This document shows, one piece after another, positions 23,602-33,044 of a stretch of 64,000 bases of DNA. The DNA comes from Chitiniphilus eburneus (GTDB lineage Bacteria > Pseudomonadota > Gammaproteobacteria > Burkholderiales > Chitinibacteraceae). Numbering within the stretch: the first letter of the stretch is position 1; every line of letters starts with the position of its first letter. The stretch lies in NCBI RefSeq assembly GCF_005048205.1, contig NZ_SUMF01000003.1, forward strand, positions 186,001 to 250,000. Reading direction: 5' to 3'. A program made the translations under genes and the position numbers. The notes under the pieces are model-generated. The model saw nothing but the letters and a program-made list of their open reading frames with translations. It was not told the origin of the DNA and did no database searches.

Positions 23602-25446
23602 ATGACCCTATCGTTGCGTACCGCTCTTATCCTCGCCATCCTGGCCGGGCTGTTGTTGCCCGCAAGCATCGCAGGCTATCTGCGCCTGGAATCGCAACTG
23701 GGCGAAGCCCGGGCGCAAATGGCACGCGATCACGGGCGGATTGCGGACATCCTGATGCTGGGCATGCAGGAACCGCTATGGAATCTGGCGCCAGAATCGG
23801 GCCGGCCATTGCTCGACTCGGTGATGAGCGACGAACGCGTGGTGCGCGTGGTGATCAGCGACAACACACTGGGCACCTTCCTCAGCGCCAATCGCCCCGA
23901 ACGCCGGCAGGGCCAGCTCTACGCGTTGAACCGCGTGGTCACCAAGCAGGGCGCGCAGATCGGCAAGGTCACCGTGGAATTCGACGATGGCCGCGCCATC
24001 GCCCTGATCCGCAGCGAACAGCGCCAGACCATCGCGTCGGTGCTGGTACAACTGGCCTTCAGCCTGGGCCTGATCCTGTTCCTGATCCACTCGCGCATTC
24101 TCAGGCCGCTCGACGCGCTGACGAAGCAGGCCAAACGCCTGGCCAACCAGCAACTGGACCAGCCCTTCATCTGGCATCGCGACGACGAACTGGGCCAGCT
24201 CGGGCATGGGCTGGAAGCGACGCGACAATCGCTGAAGGCCATGTTCGACACGCTGGAGCAGAAAAACCTGCAACTCGAAGCCGATCTGATCAGCCGGCGC
24301 CATATCGAATCCGCGCTGCGCGCCAGCCAGGGGCGCTTCCAGCGGCTGGTGGAATCCACCCGCGTCATCCCCTGGGATGCCAACCCGGAGGAATGGCGCT
24401 TCGTATACGTCGGCCCCCAGGCGGAGCAGCTTCTCGGCTATCCGCAGTCGGTCTGGTATCACGAGAACTTCCTCTCCACCTACCTGCACCCCAACGATCG
24501 CCACCTGGCCTACCAGCTTTTCACCGAAGTGCGCGGCGATGCGCCCACCGAGTTCGAGTGTCGCCTGCTCGCCAAGGACCAGCGCACGGTCTGGGTGCTG
24601 TTGATCGCCGAACACCGCCACGGCGCCGATGGTCATCACCTGCAAGGCTTCCTGATCGACATCTCGGCACGCAAGGAGGCCGAGATCGAACTGGAAAAGT
24701 ATCGCAATCACCTGGAAGAAGGCATCGAACTCAGCACGCGTGCGTTGGCCGCCGCCAACCACGAACTCGAAACCTTCGCCCAATCGGTCTCGCACGACCT
24801 GCGCTCGCCACTGCGGACCATCGAGGGCTATATCGAGGTGCTGCTGGAGGACTACAGCGATACGCTCGACGAGCGTGCGCGCAACTACGTGGTCCGCATG
24901 CGCGGCACCATGCGCCACATGGGCGTCCTGGTGGACGACCTGCTGACGCTGTCCCGGCTGTCGCGCAGCGAGATCCGCCGCCAGCCAGTGGACCTGGCGG
25001 CCGTGGCCTACGAAATCGTCGAAGAACTGCGCGCACTGCAACCGGACCGGCAGGTGGAGATCGCCTTCCCCGACTGCCTGATGGCCAGCGCCGACCCCAA
25101 GCTGATCCGCATCGTGCTGTACAACCTGCTCGACAATGCCTGGAAGTTCACCAGCCATGTCCCCGAGCCGGTCATCTCGCTGGAAGTCAACGAAGCCAAC
25201 GGCCAGCAGGTCTACCAGGTCAGCGACAACGGCGTAGGCTTCGACATGGCCCAGGTCATCCGCCTGTTCCTGCCCTTCCAGCGCCTGCATCCGCCCGGCG
25301 AGTACGAAGGCAACGGCATCGGCCTGGCCATTGCGCAGGCCATCGTCCAGCGTCATGGCGGTCGCATCTGGGCCAAGGGCGCGCCTGACGAAGGCACCAC
25401 CTTCTACTTCACGCTCCCCGAAGGGCGCGACGTCCCCGGGACCTGA
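23602..25446 (+). CDS. membrane-bound PAS sensor histidine kinase
   Basis: A 614-residue hybrid of membrane segment (about 7-27), periplasmic sensor (28-143), second membrane segment (144-166), HAMP domain, coiled linker, PAS domain (about 240-355) and kinase core. The phosphoacceptor is His398 in SVSHDLRSPLRT, followed by the ATP-binding N box (NLLDNAWKF), G1 (DNGVGFD) and G2 (GNGIGLAIA). The kinase core resembles phytochrome-type and Bacillus-like bacterial kinases. No adjacent cognate response regulator; the nearest is the REC-EAL protein at 27365, beyond recA-recX. Confidence 0.9.
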   Translation: MTLSLRTALILAILAGLLLPASIAGYLRLESQLGEARAQMARDHGRIADILMLGMQEPLWNLAPESGRPLLDSVMSDERVVRVVISDNTLGTFLSANRPERRQGQLYALNRVVTKQGAQIGKVTVEFDDGRAIALIRSEQRQTIASVLVQLAFSLGLILFLIHSRILRPLDALTKQAKRLANQQLDQPFIWHRDDELGQLGHGLEATRQSLKAMFDTLEQKNLQLEADLISRRHIESALRASQGRFQRLVESTRVIPWDANPEEWRFVYVGPQAEQLLGYPQSVWYHENFLSTYLHPNDRHLAYQLFTEVRGDAPTEFECRLLAKDQRTVWVLLIAEHRHGADGHHLQGFLIDISARKEAEIELEKYRNHLEEGIELSTRALAAANHELETFAQSVSHDLRSPLRTIEGYIEVLLEDYSDTLDERARNYVVRMRGTMRHMGVLVDDLLTLSRLSRSEIRRQPVDLAAVAYEIVEELRALQPDRQVEIAFPDCLMASADPKLIRIVLYNLLDNAWKFTSHVPEPVISLEVNEANGQQVYQVSDNGVGFDMAQVIRLFLPFQRLHPPGEYEGNGIGLAIAQAIVQRHGGRIWAKGAPDEGTTFYFTLPEGRDVPGT

Positions 25447-25486
25447 CCTCCGCGCGCATCCGCTCGCCTCGCCGCTTTTCTTTTAC

Positions 25487-25505
25487 AGAACATTCGTTCT
25501 ATAAT
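25487..25505 (+). promoter_or_regulatory. recA promoter -10 with overlapping palindrome
   Basis: TATAAT at 25500-25505 is directly preceded by the perfect palindrome AGAACATTCGTTCT (25487-25500). Position over the -10 region suggests a repressor site, plausibly for LexA. The form GAAC-N4-GTTC is that of Gram-positive LexA boxes rather than the CTGT-N8-ACAG expected in betaproteobacteria. Confidence 0.5.
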
Positions 25506-25563
25506 CGCCGCAACATCAGGCCGGCCACAAGGCCGCATTTCCACTCATACGGGCACAGGTGTC

Positions 25564-26622
25564 ATGGACGACAACAAGAGCAAGGCGCTGGCTGCGGCGC
25601 TGGCACAGATCGAACGCCAATTCGGCAAGGGCGCCATCATGAAGATGGGCGAGAGCCAGATCGAGAATGATCTGCAGGTGGTTTCCACCGGCTCGCTCGG
25701 CCTGGACCTGGGCCTGGGCGTGGGCGGCCTGCCACGCGGCCGCGTGGTTGAAATCTTCGGCCCGGAATCGTCCGGCAAAACCACGCTGTGCCTGCATGTC
25801 GTGGCGGAAATCCAGAAGAACGGCGGCGTTGCCGCCTATATCGATGCCGAGAACGCGCTGGACCCCGTCTATGCGCAACGCCTGGGCGTCAACGTATCCG
25901 ACATGCTGATTTCCCAGCCCGATACCGGTGAGCAGGCGCTGGAAATCTGCGACATGCTGGTTCGCTCCGGCGGCGTGGACATCATCGTGATCGACTCGGT
26001 TGCCGCGCTGACACCGAAGGCGGAAATCGAAGGGGAAATGGGCGACCAGCTCCCCGGCCTGCAGGCACGCCTGATGAGCCAGGCGCTGCGCAAGCTGACC
26101 GGCAACATCAAGCGCACCAACACGCTGGTCATCTTCATCAACCAGTTGCGGATGAAGATCGGCGTAATGATGCCCGGCCAGAGCCCGGAAACGACCACCG
26201 GCGGCAACGCGCTGAAGTTCTATGCCTCCGTTCGCCTGGATATCCGCCGCATCGGCGCCGTGAAAAAGGGCGACGAGATCATCGGCAACCAGACCAAGGT
26301 GAAAATCGCCAAGAACAAGGTGGCCCCGCCGTTCCGCGTGGTGACCTTCGACATCCTCTACGGCGAAGGCATCAGCCGCGAAGGCGAGATCATCGATCAC
26401 GGCGTTACACACAAGATCGTCGAAAAATCGGGCGCCTGGTATAGCTACAACGGCAACAAGATCGGCCAGGGCCTGGAAAATGCCCGTCAGTTCCTCAAGG
26501 ACAACCCCGAACTGACGCAGGAAATCGTGCAGAAGATCCGCAGCAAGATCGGTTTCGGCGAAGTGCCGATCGAATCGGGCGGCTCGCTAGCCGATGAGGC
26601 GGACGCCGTCGCGGCCGAGTAA
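25564..26622 (+). CDS. recA: recombinase RecA
   Basis: DNA strand-exchange protein and co-protease for LexA cleavage. The 352-residue protein has Walker [10 protein letters not shown], Walker B-like [12 protein letters not shown], loop L1 ([14 protein letters not shown]), loop L2 ([22 protein letters not shown]) split by motif, and an acidic C-terminal tail. recX follows, as usual. Confidence 0.99.
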   Translation: MDDNKSKALAAALAQIERQFGKGAIMKMGESQIENDLQVVSTGSLGLDLGLGVGGLPRGRVVEIFGPESSGKTTLCLHVVAEIQKNGGVAAYIDAENALDPVYAQRLGVNVSDMLISQPDTGEQALEICDMLVRSGGVDIIVIDSVAALTPKAEIEGEMGDQLPGLQARLMSQALRKLTGNIKRTNTLVIFINQLRMKIGVMMPGQSPETTTGGNALKFYASVRLDIRRIGAVKKGDEIIGNQTKVKIAKNKVAPPFRVVTFDILYGEGISREGEIIDHGVTHKIVEKSGAWYSYNGNKIGQGLENARQFLKDNPELTQEIVQKIRSKIGFGEVPIESGGSLADEADAVAAE

Positions 26623-26701
26623 GCCGCCGGTCCACCCCCTGCAGGGCGAGCCTCATGGCTCGCCCTGTTCGCTTGCGACACCCCACCACGAGGCCCCGCC
26701 A

Positions 26702-27154
26702 TTGCCGAAACCTCCTGCCACCCTGCGCAATCGTGCCCTCGCCCTGTTATCGCGCCGGGAGCATTCGCGGCTGGAACTGCTGCGCAAGCTGAAGCCGCAC
26801 ACGGAAGACGAAGCGGAACTGGAAACGCTGCTCGACGATTTCGCGCAACGCGGCTGGCTATCCGATGCGCGCTTTGCCGAAAGTTGGGTGCATGGTCGCG
26901 CCGCGCGCTACGGCGGTACACGGTTAAAAGCGGAGCTGTGCAGCAAGGGGGTGGCCGCCGAGACCATCGATGACACCCTTGCCCACCTTCAGACCAGCGA
27001 AGCCGCGCGCGCCCGCGACATCTGGCAGCGCAAGTTCGGCAGCCCCGCCACGGATGCCAAGGAGCGCGCACGGCAGTTGCGCTTTCTTGCCACGCGGGGG
27101 TTTTCGCTGGACGTGATATACGCCGTGGTCGGGGGCGACTGGGACGACGAGTGA
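26702..27154 (+). CDS. recX: RecA regulatory protein RecX
   Basis: Binds RecA filaments and limits their extension. From the TTG at 26702 the protein is 150 residues (LPKPPATLRNRALALLSRRE...), the usual length; three-helix repeats are visible (SRLELLRKLKPH, GWLSDARFAESWVHGRA, RFLATRGFSLDVIYAVVGG). There is no ATG close to the conserved start, and the 26594 ATG would overlap recA. It is 79 bases from the recA stop and probably in the same transcript. Confidence 0.88.
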   Translation: MPKPPATLRNRALALLSRREHSRLELLRKLKPHTEDEAELETLLDDFAQRGWLSDARFAESWVHGRAARYGGTRLKAELCSKGVAAETIDDTLAHLQTSEAARARDIWQRKFGSPATDAKERARQLRFLATRGFSLDVIYAVVGGDWDDE

Positions 27155-27364
27155 CTCCCCGACGCATTGTCGCGCGAGCGCAATGCCAGCCCGATCAGCA
27201 GTGGCATTGCGCAAATCGCCGGACGACTTGCGACTTTCCTTACAAAAATTGGCAATCCCACGCGGCAAAGGCTATCAAGAGGGAAGTTCAATATGCCGGA
27301 GTTGTCGTGCCCTTCCCGTCCATCACAGCGGCAACACCCACGCTGACTTCCCCGCCGGATCGCC

Positions 27365-29638
27365 ATGGAGGATAGCCTCAAACCCCTGGAGGCGGCGGTG
27401 CAGTTCAGCCCCTACGATCCGCCGCTGTCGTTCGCCGGCGAGGAAGAAGGCGGGCACGAGGAAATCGCCCCGGAACGGTGGCGCATCCTGGTGGTGGACG
27501 ACGAACCCGATGTCCACCTGGCGACCACCTTTGCGCTGAAAGACGAAATCATTCTCGACCGCCCGCTGGAACTGCTGCACGCCTACAGCGGAGACGAAGC
27601 CCTGCAAATGCTTTCGCGCGAGCCCGACATCGCCGTCGTACTGCTCGACGTGGTGATGAACGGCAGCGAGGATGGCCTCGCCGTCGCCCATGCCATCCGG
27701 CACCAGCTCAACCTGAAAGAGCTGCGTATCGTGCTGCGTACCGGCCACCCGGGCTATGCACCCGAATATGCGGTGATCCGCGACTACGGCATCAACGACT
27801 ACAAGACCAAATCCGAGCTGACCCAGATCCGCCTGCAGACGACGCTGACCACGGCCATCCGTTCCTACCAGCAGCTCAAGACCGTCGACGCCAACCGGCG
27901 CGGGCTGGAAATGATCATCGAAGCGTCCGCCTCGCTGTTCGAACGACGTACGCAGGAAAGCTTTGCCGCTGGCGCCCTCGCCCATCTGATCGCACTGCTG
28001 GGCCTGCCGCATCATGGCCTGATCGCCATCCACCAGCCCAGCACGCCCGGTACCCGCCCGCCCCATGCCTGGCTGATCGCCAGCGCGGCAGGCAAGTTGA
28101 ATGCCCTGGTCGGCCAGCCACTGGCTGCGCTGGAGGACCCGCTGGTCCTCAACGCCATCGAGCATGCCATCCGTTCGCGCAGCCCGCTGTATACCGCCGA
28201 ATTCGCGGTGCTCTATCTCAACCGGCCGCACGATCAGGAAGCGGCGATCTATCTCTCCACCCAACGCCCGCTGGCCAAGGACGAACGCCAGTTGCTGGAA
28301 GTGTTCTGCACCAACATCGCCGTCGGCCTGGAGAACGTGGCGTTGTTCCGCCAGTTGCAGGATCTGGCGTATATCGACCCACTCACCTACCTGCCCAATC
28401 GCACCCAGTTCGTCACCCGTCTCGACAATCTACTGAAATCCGCCGAGCCGGACGAAGTGGTCGTGCTGCTGGATATCGCCCAGTTCTCACAAATCAACGA
28501 TGCCCTCGGCCACCTGATCGGCGACCAGTTGCTGCAAAGCGTGGCGCAACGCCTGCGGCCGCTGGTGCCCGCCACGGCGACACTGGCCCGCCTGGGCGTG
28601 GACCTGTTCGGCGTCGTCGGCCATTACCAGCCGGAACAGCTCACCCCTTTGTTCGAAGCATTCGAGCGCCCATTCGCTGTCGCATCTCACCGGCTGCGCG
28701 TACAGATATCCTGCGCCGCCGCCCATTTGCGCGATACCGAACCAACCGGCATCGGCTGCCTCAAGGACGTGACGATCGCACTCAACCAGGCCAAGCGCGC
28801 CGACAACGGCCAGTTGGTCTGGTATTCGCCCTCGATGAGCCGCGCTTCGCGCCGGCGCCTTGACCTGCTCCACGACCTGGAAAGCGCCATCCACCGGGGG
28901 CAGCTCACGATTCACTATCAGCCGCAGATTGCGCTGGACAGCGGTGAAATCGTCGGCGTGGAAGCATTGGCGCGCTGGCCCCAGCCGGATGGCAGTTTCA
29001 TCCCACCGGATCGCTTCATTCCACTGGCCGAGCAATCCGGCCTGATCCTGGATCTGGGCAACTGGCTGGTGACGCAGGTCTGCGGCCAGTTGAGCGAGTG
29101 GCGCGCGCTGGGACTGGGCGCGTTGCGCATGGCAATCAACGTTTCCATGGTGCAGTTCAACCACGAAGGCCTGATCGACCTGCTGGCCGACGCATTGCAG
29201 CGCCACAGCCTGTCAGCATCGCTGATCGAGGTGGAAATCACCGAGAGCGTGGCCATGGCCCGGCCCGAGGAAGTCATGGCCAAGATCGCGCGACTGAAGG
29301 CGCTGGGCGTCTCGGTCGCCATCGACGATTTCGGCACCGGTTTCTCGTCGCTGGCCTACCTGCAAAAACTGCATGCCGATCGCCTGAAGATCGACCGTGC
29401 CTTCATCCGCGACATGGGCCTTTCGGAAAACCCCTACAGCATCGCCGAAATGGTGATCAATCTGGGGCACAAGCTGGGGATCAAGGTATTGGCCGAAGGC
29501 GTGGAGTCGCCGGCCCAGGCCACCCTGCTGCGCAGCCTCGGTTGCGATGAAGCGCAGGGGTTCCTCTTTGCCAAGCCCGCGCCACCGGCGCCACTGACCC
29601 ACTGGTTCCTGGAAACCGGGCTCAAAGTGGCGGTATAG
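27365..29638 (+). CDS. response regulator with DUF3369, degenerate GGDEF and EAL domains
   Basis: A 757-residue cyclic-di-GMP regulator. Order: receiver domain (about 40-165, phospho-acceptor Asp in LLDVVMNG), DUF3369 (about 180-320), GGDEF-like domain (about 325-480) and EAL domain (about 500-757). The GGDEF signature is replaced by RLGVDLFG, so cyclase activity is unlikely. The EAL domain keeps VEALARW, DDFGTGFSSLAY and EGVES, so it should be an active phosphodiesterase. Its end overlaps the convergent LysR gene by 17 bases. Confidence 0.92.
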   Translation: MEDSLKPLEAAVQFSPYDPPLSFAGEEEGGHEEIAPERWRILVVDDEPDVHLATTFALKDEIILDRPLELLHAYSGDEALQMLSREPDIAVVLLDVVMNGSEDGLAVAHAIRHQLNLKELRIVLRTGHPGYAPEYAVIRDYGINDYKTKSELTQIRLQTTLTTAIRSYQQLKTVDANRRGLEMIIEASASLFERRTQESFAAGALAHLIALLGLPHHGLIAIHQPSTPGTRPPHAWLIASAAGKLNALVGQPLAALEDPLVLNAIEHAIRSRSPLYTAEFAVLYLNRPHDQEAAIYLSTQRPLAKDERQLLEVFCTNIAVGLENVALFRQLQDLAYIDPLTYLPNRTQFVTRLDNLLKSAEPDEVVVLLDIAQFSQINDALGHLIGDQLLQSVAQRLRPLVPATATLARLGVDLFGVVGHYQPEQLTPLFEAFERPFAVASHRLRVQISCAAAHLRDTEPTGIGCLKDVTIALNQAKRADNGQLVWYSPSMSRASRRRLDLLHDLESAIHRGQLTIHYQPQIALDSGEIVGVEALARWPQPDGSFIPPDRFIPLAEQSGLILDLGNWLVTQVCGQLSEWRALGLGALRMAINVSMVQFNHEGLIDLLADALQRHSLSASLIEVEITESVAMARPEEVMAKIARLKALGVSVAIDDFGTGFSSLAYLQKLHADRLKIDRAFIRDMGLSENPYSIAEMVINLGHKLGIKVLAEGVESPAQATLLRSLGCDEAQGFLFAKPAPPAPLTHWFLETGLKVAV

Positions 29639-30530
29639 CGCCGAACTCCTTCAGGAAGTCGATGAATGCCCGAGACTTGGCCGGCAGATGCCGGCTGGCC
29701 GGGTAAACCGCGTAGATGCCGCCGCGCGGCAAGGCCCATTCCGGCAGCAAGCGGATCAAGCGCCCGGCCAGCACCTCCTCGTGCGCCAGATAGTCCGGCA
29801 ACACGCTAACCCCCGCATCGTGCAACAACAGGGAGTGCAGCACCTGGGGCGAATTCACCCGCAACGGCGCCCGCATGCGCACAGGGACCGCTTCGCCATC
29901 CCGCTCGAACTGCCAATGCAGCGGCGCGCTCAGCAGGTTGAGCGCGATCCAGCGATGCGATGCCAAGTCCTCCGGCCGCTCGATAGCCCCCGCCCGCGCC
30001 AGGTAAGCAGGACTGGCCAGCAGCCATTGCCCGAAACTGCCCAGTTGCAAGGCGTGCAGGCTGGAATCGCGCAACCAGCCCATGCGGATCGCCACGTCGA
30101 TGCGCGTCTCGACCAGGTCCACCACCTCGTTGCTGGCGATCAGCTCGATCTGCAATGCCGGGTAGTGCGCGGCGAAAGCCGCGATCAGCGGCGCCACCAC
30201 GCTGGCCGCGTAGTCGGTGGATGCCGTCACCCGCAGCGTACCGTGCGGCACGGCGTGATCCCGCGCCGCGCTGTCCAGCACCGCTTCCGCCTGGCGCAGC
30301 AGCGGCACGCAATCGCCGTAGAACGCCTCCCCCGCCTCGGTCAGGGTCACGCGGCGGGTAGTGCGCGCCAGCAGCGTCACGCCCAGGTCGCGCTCCAGCC
30401 GTGCCACCTGCTGGCTCACCACCGCCTTGGCCAGTCCGAGACGATCCGCCGCGGCAGTGAAACCACCTGTTTCCACGACAGTGACAAACAGCGTCAACCG
30501 CCCAAGGTCGATGCGCGCGAGGTCGTGCAT
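29622..30530 (-). CDS. LysR family transcription regulator
   Basis: 302 residues with an N-terminal winged helix (about 8-65, FVTVVETGGFTAAADRLGLAKAVVSQQVARLE) and a periplasmic-binding-like effector domain. It is divergent from the NAD(P)-dependent reductase gene at 30641 with a 110-base shared regulatory region, so that gene is the probable target. Confidence 0.9.
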   Translation of the reverse strand: MHDLARIDLGRLTLFVTVVETGGFTAAADRLGLAKAVVSQQVARLERDLGVTLLARTTRRVTLTEAGEAFYGDCVPLLRQAEAVLDSAARDHAVPHGTLRVTASTDYAASVVAPLIAAFAAHYPALQIELIASNEVVDLVETRIDVAIRMGWLRDSSLHALQLGSFGQWLLASPAYLARAGAIERPEDLASHRWIALNLLSAPLHWQFERDGEAVPVRMRAPLRVNSPQVLHSLLLHDAGVSVLPDYLAHEEVLAGRLIRLLPEWALPRGGIYAVYPASRHLPAKSRAFIDFLKEFGAIPPL

Positions 30531-30640
30531 GCCCCACCATTGTTCGTATATATGAAACAGTTAATTCTGGTTGATGTCATTTATCTAATCAATCTCCGCG
30601 CGCATCATCAAGCTCACTCTTACCCACCCGGAGACTCATC

Positions 30641-31282
30641 ATGAAAATCGCCCTGATCGGCGCCACCGGCTTCATCGGCTCCAAACTCCTGCAAGAAGCA
30701 TTGGATCGCGGCCATCAGGTCAGCGCACTGGTGCAGCATATCGACAAGCTGCCGCACCATGAGCGCCTGACGCCCGTCGCCGCCGATGTCCAGAACGCCG
30801 ACGCACTGGCCACACAGCTTGCCGGCCACGATGCCGTGATCAGCGCGTTCAGCGGACACGCTCAAGGCGAAAAGGTCTTCGATTATTTCCTGGCGGGCGT
30901 GAAGGCGATCATCGCTGCCACCAAGCAGGCAGGCGTGCCACGTTTGCTGATGGTGGGTGGCGCGGGCAGCCTGGAGGTCGCACCGGGCGTGCAACTGCTC
31001 GACACCCCCGAGTTTCCCGCACAGTGGAAAGGCACGGCCGAAGGCGCGCGCCAGGCATTGAACCTGCTGCGGCAGGAACAGACACTGGCCTGGACCATGC
31101 TGAGCCCGGCCGCGATGATCGCCCCGGGCGAGCGGACCGGCCGTTTCCGCCTCGGTGGTGACCAATTGGTGGTCGATGCGCAGGGCAACAGCAACATCTC
31201 GGTGGAAGACTACGCCGTGGCGCTGCTCGATGAACTGGAAACGCCGCAACACACGGGCGCACGGTTCACCCTGGGCTACTGA
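30641..31282 (+). CDS. NAD(P)-dependent NmrA/SDR-like oxidoreductase
   Basis: A 213-residue atypical short-chain dehydrogenase with the N-terminal nucleotide loop GATGFIGS (7-14) and the conserved QWKGTAEGARQALNLLR and SPAAMIAPGERTG segments of the YwnB/NAD(P)H-binding family. No Tyr-x3-Lys catalytic pair is obvious, which is common in NmrA-like members. Flanked by two LysR genes, one divergent (29622), one convergent (31286). Confidence 0.85.
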   Translation: MKIALIGATGFIGSKLLQEALDRGHQVSALVQHIDKLPHHERLTPVAADVQNADALATQLAGHDAVISAFSGHAQGEKVFDYFLAGVKAIIAATKQAGVPRLLMVGGAGSLEVAPGVQLLDTPEFPAQWKGTAEGARQALNLLRQEQTLAWTMLSPAAMIAPGERTGRFRLGGDQLVVDAQGNSNISVEDYAVALLDELETPQHTGARFTLGY

Positions 31283-31285
31283 GCA

Positions 31286-32212
31286 CTACGGCGCAGCGGG
31301 CCCATCTGCCATCCAGCCGTCCCAGGGCGGCGGATCGCCCCACTCGCCGGCCAGGAAATCGATCATGCTGCGCACCTTGGCCGCCACATGGCGCCGGCTG
31401 GGGTATACCGCCCAGGCGAACAGCTCGGGCTCGCCGTAATCCTGCAACAGCCGGACCAGACGCCCGTGGCGCAGGTCCTCGCCGATCAGGAACGTGGGCT
31501 GGCGGATGATCCCCTCGCCGGCCCGGGCGGCTGCGCACAGCACATCGCCATTGTTGGCGCGCAGATTGCCCTTCACCCGCACCTTCTGCGCGCCATCGTC
31601 ACCGAAAGGCCAGTCGTCGCCGCCGGCTGCATAGCTGTACAACAGGCAATTGTGATCGGCCAGCGCCTGCGGCGTGATCGGCATACCGTGGCGCGCCAGA
31701 TAGTCGGGCGAGGCGGAGATCGGTACGCGAATGCGGCACAGCCGCCGCGCCACCAGGTTTTCCCCCAGGCGTGGCGCGATCCGCAATGCCAGGTCGAAGC
31801 CTTCCTCGACCAGATCCACGGTACGGTCCGCCAGCTCCAGGTGCAGCATCACGTCCGGATAGCGCTGGCGGTAACGGGACAACAGCGGCGCCAGATGCAG
31901 GATGCCCAGTGACACCGGCGCCGAGATACGCAAGGTGCCCTGCGGGCGCCGGGTTTCGTGGGACAACGCCCCTTCGGCCTCGGCCACATCGGCCAGTATC
32001 TGCACGCACCGCGCGTGATAGTCCTGCCCGGCCTCGGTCAGGCTGAGCTTGCGGGTGGTACGGTTCAACAGGCGGGCACCCAGATGGTTTTCCAGATCGG
32101 CCACCAGCCGCGATGCGGCGGTGGTGGAAATCTGCAAGCGCTCCGCCGCGCGCACGAAGCTGCCGCTCTCGACGACACGAACAAATATGGCCATGGCCGT
32201 CAGTCGATCCAC
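31286..32212 (-). CDS. LysR family transcription regulator
   Basis: 308 residues from the GTG at 32212, giving VDRLTAMAIFVRVVESGSFVR, the common start of this LysR subgroup; an upstream ATG-like start at 32251 and an internal ATG at 32194 are alternatives. Winged helix at about 5-63, effector domain after residue 90. Divergent from the FMN reductase gene at 32336 and likely its regulator. Confidence 0.88.
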   Translation of the reverse strand: MDRLTAMAIFVRVVESGSFVRAAERLQISTTAASRLVADLENHLGARLLNRTTRKLSLTEAGQDYHARCVQILADVAEAEGALSHETRRPQGTLRISAPVSLGILHLAPLLSRYRQRYPDVMLHLELADRTVDLVEEGFDLALRIAPRLGENLVARRLCRIRVPISASPDYLARHGMPITPQALADHNCLLYSYAAGGDDWPFGDDGAQKVRVKGNLRANNGDVLCAAARAGEGIIRQPTFLIGEDLRHGRLVRLLQDYGEPELFAWAVYPSRRHVAAKVRSMIDFLAGEWGDPPPWDGWMADGPAAP

Positions 32213-32335
32213 CGCATCCTCCAAACAGGAACAATTCCTGTCTCGATCCATTGTTTATGCTGCACAGTAGCGGGTTTCGACGGCGGTTACACGTGTCGTC
32301 CCCGCCGAACTTACCTCCCAACAGAAGGAACCCAC

Positions 32336-32884
32336 ATGTCCTCACCCGTTCGCGTTCTTGCTTTCTGCGGCAGCCTGCGTCATGGCTCCTACAACGCTGC
32401 GGCGCTCGATGCCGCCATTGAACTCGCGCCAGCAGGCATGGCCATCGAGCGCGCGGAAATCGGCGACTTCCCGCTCTACAACCAGGACGTGCAGGCGGCC
32501 GGCTTCCCCGCCGCCGTGGAGCGGGTGGCTGCACAGTTACGCGCGGCCGACGCGGTATTGTTCGCCACGCCCGAATACAACTATTCCGTGCCCGGCGTGC
32601 TGAAGAATGCCATCGACTGGCTGTCCCGCCTGCCGGATTCGCCATTCTCGGGCAAGGCCGCCGCGGTGCTCGGTGCCAGTCCCGGCAATATCGGCACGGC
32701 ACGCGCGCAGTATCACCTCCGCCAGATCGGGGTCTTTCTCAACCTGCGTTTCCTGAACAAACCGGAAGTGATGATCGGGCAGGCGGCGCAGCGTTTCCAG
32801 GACGGAAAACTGAGCGACGAAGCCACGCGCGAACACCTGCAAAAGCTGCTGGTCGCACTGGTCGACCTGGCCGCGCCACGCTGA
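32336..32884 (+). CDS. NADPH-dependent FMN reductase (ChrR/YieF-like)
   Basis: A 182-residue flavodoxin-fold reductase. It has the FMN phosphate loop GSLRHGSYNAA (about 11-21) and the PEYNYSVPGVLKNAIDWLSR segment characteristic of the chromate/quinone reductase family. Expected activity is two-electron reduction of quinones, chromate or azo compounds. ATG at 32336 has AGAAGGAA just upstream. Confidence 0.9.
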   Translation: MSSPVRVLAFCGSLRHGSYNAAALDAAIELAPAGMAIERAEIGDFPLYNQDVQAAGFPAAVERVAAQLRAADAVLFATPEYNYSVPGVLKNAIDWLSRLPDSPFSGKAAAVLGASPGNIGTARAQYHLRQIGVFLNLRFLNKPEVMIGQAAQRFQDGKLSDEATREHLQKLLVALVDLAAPR

Positions 32885-33044
32885 GGTTACGCGCTGCCGC
32901 TCGATCGTAGAGCACGGGAAGCGCATGGATGATCGCCCGCACTTCCCGCGCCTGCGGCGATGCAAGCCGCTCGCACCAGCGAGATGTACGAATACAGATT
33001 ATTTCCAATGCAATAGTCGCAATCTCAATGGCATCATTGAGCAC

